A DNA stretch of 64,000 nucleotides from Diadophis punctatus similis (Eukaryota > Chordata > Lepidosauria > Squamata > Dipsadidae). The notes beneath the pieces are model-generated. The model made no database searches. It worked only from the letters and a program-made list of their open reading frames with translations, and was not told where the DNA came from. A program made the position numbers and the translations under genes. Position 1 is the stretch's first letter, and each line of letters begins with the position of its first letter. The stretch lies in assembly GCA_023053685.1 (NCBI GenBank), contig JALIGW010000005.1, positions 53,528,742-53,592,741 of the forward strand, given 5' to 3'. Shown in pieces: positions 59,743 through 64,000 of the stretch.

Positions 59743-60200
59743 AGGGAGCCCTCAATTTACGATTGTAATTAAGACCAGAATTACAATCCTAAATCATGCC
59801 AGTCACTAAGTGGTCATCATGTGACTGACTTGATTTTACTACATATTTTGTGGTGGTCATTAAGTGACTGCCACAATTGTTAAATGAACATCATGGTTAT
59901 TAAGCAAACGCCAGAGTCATTAAGTGAACCAGTTATTCACAGTGGGTGTTTTTGGCTAGAGAGTAGATGTAAATGTCAATTTCTGGCAAAAAATGTTATA
60001 AATTGCATTCATGTGACCATGGGATGTTGCAAATGGTCATAAATGTGGACTGGTTGCTAAACACCAAAAATGTATTCACATGACCACGTTGGGGGCTGGA
60101 TATTTGAACTCTGAATCTGGATCGTAAGTATCTTTCTGGGGGTCCGTTGTAACCTCAAACACTCTCTAAGCAAAGAGTCATTAAGCAAGGATTACCTGAT
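59743..60200. mobile_element. TAGTCC-ended miniature element
   Basis: It runs from ACAGGGAGCCCTCAATTTAC to GTCATTAAGCAAGGATTACC, with family phrases (CATGTGACCATGGGATGTTG) between. Confidence 0.6.
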
Positions 60201-60436
60201 TTAGTTACAGCTAACTTCTTGACCTCACAAGCAAGCAAACAGCCAGACACACAGCACTGGCAGCAGAAGCATTAACACATGACTCCTTTGTAGCAATTCC
60301 TAATCCCCCCCCCTTTCCCTGCTTAGGTCTTTTTCTGACACTCATTTGAGCTCTAGAGAAGCTCCCTCAAAGGCTCCTGTATTCTTTAAATGCCTGCTGC
60401 TTTGCTCCAAATCCCTACCCTTCAGATGATTTTATT

Positions 60437-60960
60437 AGCCATGGTAGCACAATTGTTAGAATGCAGTATTGCAGACAAACTCTGCCCATAGCCAGGAATT
60501 CGATCCTGACCAGCTCAAGGTTGACTCAGTTTTCCATTCTTCCGAGATTGGTAAAATGAGGAGCCAGATTGTTGGGGGCAATATGCTGAACTCTGTAAAC
60601 CATTTAGAGAGGGCTGAAAGCACTGTGAAGTGTATTTATTTATTTATTTATTTAATTTATTTATTTTGTGAGATTTATATACTGCCTCACAGTGCAAGCA
60701 CTCTCTAAGCGGTTTACACCAGTAAGCAATGTATATTTTACATTGCCCCCAACAATCTGGGTCCTCATTTTACCTACCTCGGAAGGATGGAAGGCTGAGT
60801 CAACCTTGAGCCGGTGAGATTTGAACCGCTGACCTGTGGCTCACAGTCAGCTAAAGTGACTTGCAGTACTGCCTCTAACCGCTGCGCCACCTCGGCTCTT
60901 TCTTTTTTTATATATACTCTTTTAGTATATAAGTCTAAGTGCTATTGCTGTTGCTATTAG
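60437..60960 (+). mobile_element. tRNA-derived SINE interrupted by another SINE
   Basis: The outer plus-strand SINE starts AGCCATGGTAGCACAATTGT and breaks after CACTGTGAAG (60630). It resumes at 60925 with TATATAAGTCTAAGTGCTAT and the ATTGCT tail. The break is flanked by GTAT on both sides. Confidence 0.8.
60632..60922 (-). mobile_element. inner SINE (TAAA tail) nested in the outer SINE
   Basis: On the minus strand it starts GAGCCGAGGTGGCGCAGCGG. It has the same core as the outer copy but ends in a (TAAA)n tail instead of ATAGCAAT units. Confidence 0.8.
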
Positions 60961-63229
60961 GTTTAACCAATAGCAATAGGATCATAACTGGCTCCCGGTT
61001 TTGTCCTGGTCCAGGCAGGAAAACTAGAAAAATAACACTCCAGTTGTAAAAGGGAAGAGAGACCATCAGTCATATTGCTGTACAGAAGAACAATGCAAGT
61101 TCAGGAAACGTTTTAAGTGCTTTGAAACAGAAGTATCTTGCTCTGTGCTCCAAATAAAACATTTGAAATATGCAGCTTGTAATATGAGTGCAGAGCCCTT
61201 GAAGGAATTATTTTGAGTGTGAAAACAAAATATTTTTGTATATTAGTATATTTGAACTGTTTGGACTCCTCTGTTTCCAGAATGACTCTTTTTCAAATCT
61301 CCTGAAACAAACATTCTAATAACATGATGATAATTTTTTTTCAAGTAACGGCTATATACACTATAATTCTTCAATTTATCTGACTTAGAAGGGCAGAGCA
61401 GATACTATTATTACTTTACAGAAATAATTGCCTGAAAATGGAAGCTAAATAACTACTTGAGGGTTTATAGATACCCCTTATAATCTATGTTTCAGCATTA
61501 ACAAATTGTAGGGTATGTCACAAAGTGTAACACCCTAGTTCAAATATAACTTTATTTCTATTGCATTAAATTAAAGGTCATCTTGTTTGACATTACTTCC
61601 ACATTTCTACCATTCCCAGCTTAGAAATATAAATTCTCAATTAACATTTTCACATTAATGCTGCTCATACTTACTGTGAAAATACATTGATTACATTGTG
61701 TGTAAAAGAGCTACAAGAATAATATTGGTAGTTTATAATCTTAATGAGCTTTGTTGGATGCTTACAGACCTAATTGCCTATGGTATGTGAAGCATTCTTT
61801 TCTCTTTTATGTGTAGTTAGGCAAATTTCTTGCCACTTCACAGTATTTGCAGACTTATATGTACTTAATTTAAAAAATAAGTCTTTAGTTTTTTCCCCCA
61901 ACAGTTTTAATTGGGAAGCATCAAGACAGAACTTACTCTCCCGTTAATAGTTCAGTTGTCCGTGCTAAAATATCAACTAAGTTGCTTGTAAAATTGTGTA
62001 TACTAACCTCCCAGAGGAAAACAAATGTGATTGTGGAAAAATGTAACACAAAAAGGGTTGTAAGCTTTAATCAAAGGCATCTAAACAAAGCAAGCCTATG
62101 TAATCCCCATGGTTCCTGGCACAAAGAAGTTGTACCTTAGAAAACCTAGTTCAGAATTAGTTCTTTGTGATAGTGTATTGGCAAGAGAGGAGCCAGAATT
62201 TCCATTTGTTGAAGATAAGATTTCCCAGGGCACTAATGCAAAATCCATTAGCACTAATTACAGTTGGTCAAACCCTGTTGACACTGAAGGGTTAACTATT
62301 TCTGCTTCTTTATTTCATATTTGGATGGCAGATTTGGAGGAGTATAATCTTGGTGTTAGACATTCCTTCATTTTCTTTCAACACATTCTGATTGCCTGCA
62401 AACTTTATGCTCTTCTTTGCATTCAGATGAGACTAATTAGTGAAACTTTTTAGAAAAAGAGAGGGATTCTTTCATCTCCCAACTGAATTTTTGTGTTAAA
62501 TCTGAGCCAACAGGTTCTAGGCTGTATCTTGGCAACACCGAGACTTCTTGTATGGCATAAAAACTAGCTTTCCTGGTGGGTGGAATGGGGAAATGTCCTG
62601 ACAGTTATGTCACAGTAATGAGACGAGGGAACTGGAGCATTGTTAGTATTTAGGATGAGAAAGTCTGTGAATTGTTACCAGCATTAATTTCGGTGAACCT
62701 TTTTTCTATATGTGTACTTGCACTACAGTTTCTGCTGTGCTTCTGGTGGGATGCAAATATCTTAATAATTAGATTACTCATTCTACGGAGAAATAGCCAC
62801 CCTGCCTCTGATTATAACTCTTTAGTCTCATTAGTTGCGGCTCTTTTCCTCCTTAATACAGTACTTCTAATGTTTTGTTAGATCTGTTTATTACAATTTT
62901 AATCTACTGATTCTAGTCCTGTCCTCTGTAACAACAAAGGTGAATTAACATCTTAAGAGCTAAGATGCCTGGAATTATCCACATCTTTCTGAGTCTTCAT
63001 TGGGCTTGTTTTCCAGACTGGTTCCTCTTTGCGACATGTTTCAATTTATCAGTATCTTTCTTTCAGTGTGGTAAATTTGACATATTTCCCTGACTGAAGT
63101 CTGATTAACAAATTATAGTTGGATAACTGTTTCCCATGAAATACAGTCTGTGACTGCACTAATCGATGAAAATTAATAACAGAGTCACCTCATGTTCTAC
63201 TTGGAATATCTTAAATCATTTTCATGTCT

Positions 63230-63760
63230 ACGGGTGGACCTCAGTTAACAAGAGTAATTGGGACTGGAATGTTCAGGGTTAAACAATATAGTTGTAAAGT
63301 GTGAGATATCACACGAAAGTGTAGCAACAGAAATGCAGGCCTTCCCAATTGCCATCATTAAGCAAATCCCAAGACATTGTTAAGCATGACATCACATGAC
63401 TGGCATTTGCAGCTTCTTGCGGTCTTTCTCATTGATTGCTTGTCTGAAGCCAGCAGTGAAGATCACAAATGGCAATCATATGACCACAGGATGCTGTAAG
63501 GATTGGAACTTCCTTCAACACCATTGTAAGTTCAAATAGAATAGAATAGAATTCTTTATTGGACAAATGTGATTGGACACACAAGGAGTTTTTCTTTGGT
63601 GCATATGCTCTCAGTGTACATAAAAGAAAAGATACATTTGTCAAGAATCATGAGGTACAACACTTAATGATTGTCATAGGGTACAAATAAGCAATCAGGA
63701 AACAATCAATATTAATATAACAGTTACAGATGAGTGGTTGTTAAGTGAAGACCATCTGTA
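63230..63760. mobile_element. TAGTCC-ended miniature element split by a CR1 end
   Basis: The left part begins GGTGGACCTCAGTTAACAAG. The right part GAGTGGTTGTTAAGTGAAGACC resumes after the CR1 fragment at 63536-63715. Confidence 0.55.
63536..63715 (-). mobile_element. CR1 (snake L3-type) 3' end with AATAG tail
   Basis: AATAGAATAGAATAGAATTC is followed by TTTATTGGACAAATGTGATT and CATATGCTCTCAGTGTACAT, the known 3' end of an abundant snake CR1 LINE whose tail seeds microsatellites. Read on the minus strand. Confidence 0.75.
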
Positions 63761-64000
63761 TTGTCAAGACCCCATGTAATATGTATTCATTTAGTCCAAT
63801 TGTTTATTAAATCAGTTTATATGGCCGCCCAGCTCATGAATGCAACTATAGTCTGGCTTTCATTGTTAATTTTTGGTAGCTCAATTAAAGCTCACACTAG
63901 GTTCAGCTCATTGTTCCAACCTGCCAATATCCTTTTGAGTCATGTCTCTGTTTTCTGTATGGTGAGCTCACCCTCCTGGCTTAATGACAACTGCAGATTC

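Larger units (their letters stand above)
53915..64000. other. RNF13: RNF13 intron 3' of exon 7, running off the window
   Basis: More than 10 kb without a coding exon. I looked for the RING exon (GDEYDVCAICLDEYE-like) and did not find it. It holds miniature elements, SINEs and a CR1 end listed separately. 54800-56020, 56520-57120, 57260-58130 and 60970-63230 show nothing I can name. Confidence 0.75.

Noticed and set aside
62109..62453. 114-codon plus-strand open frame in the last RNF13 intron
   Set aside because: No domain, signal or splice evidence and no recognised relative; judged a chance frame.

Overview
The window is vertebrate nuclear DNA, AT-rich with long introns and a heavy load of interspersed repeats. 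The repeat types (Sauria-type SINE, a second tRNA-derived SINE with an ATAGCAAT tail, CR1 3' ends with an AATAG tail, RTE-BovB, many hAT-like miniature elements) point to a squamate reptile, most likely a snake. The species cannot be named from the sequence.

Two protein-coding genes lie head to head. ANKUB1 is on the minus strand, with coding exons at 15586-15497, 11517-11374, 7828-7612, 7023-6909 and 6528-5599. Its last short coding exon is uncertain; two phase-compatible candidates lie at 3907-3850 and 3697-3514. RNF13 is on the plus strand. It has a CpG-rich promoter and noncoding first exon near 20340-20607, and seven coding exons at 30916-31042, 32540-32620, 40091-40216, 45419-45506, 47437-47527, 49616-49721 and 53821-53914. 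These encode the signal peptide, the protease-associated (PA) domain, the single transmembrane helix and the start of the cytoplasmic tail. The RING exons are not in the window. As I recall it, ANKUB1 next to RNF13 in this orientation is also the human 3q25 arrangement, so this is ordinary conserved synteny.

The rest is intergenic or intronic DNA rich in repeats. 1-3500 holds CR1, SINE and miniature-element remnants downstream of ANKUB1. 8420-9706 is an unusual GC-rich block of internal direct and inverted repeats inside an ANKUB1 intron. RNF13 intron 1 (20608-30915) carries a large hairpin, a CR1 end, a decayed Ty3/Gypsy-like relic and a CR1/L2-clade LINE, the last two both broken by later insertions. 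Later RNF13 introns hold an RTE-BovB relic, a solo LTR with a 5-bp duplication, a nearly identical 160-bp inverted repeat carrying half of a hammerhead-like core, a 1.58-kb Tc1-type transposon with long inverted ends, a Helitron-like element and several TA-flanked miniature elements.

No novel multi-gene system was found. The most informative non-gene signals are the exact target-site duplications of many hAT-like elements (mostly with a central TA), a site where two unrelated elements abut at one 8-bp target, the 54-bp exact tandem duplication at the RNF13 promoter, and the inverted repeat with hammerhead-like cores just upstream of an RNF13 exon.
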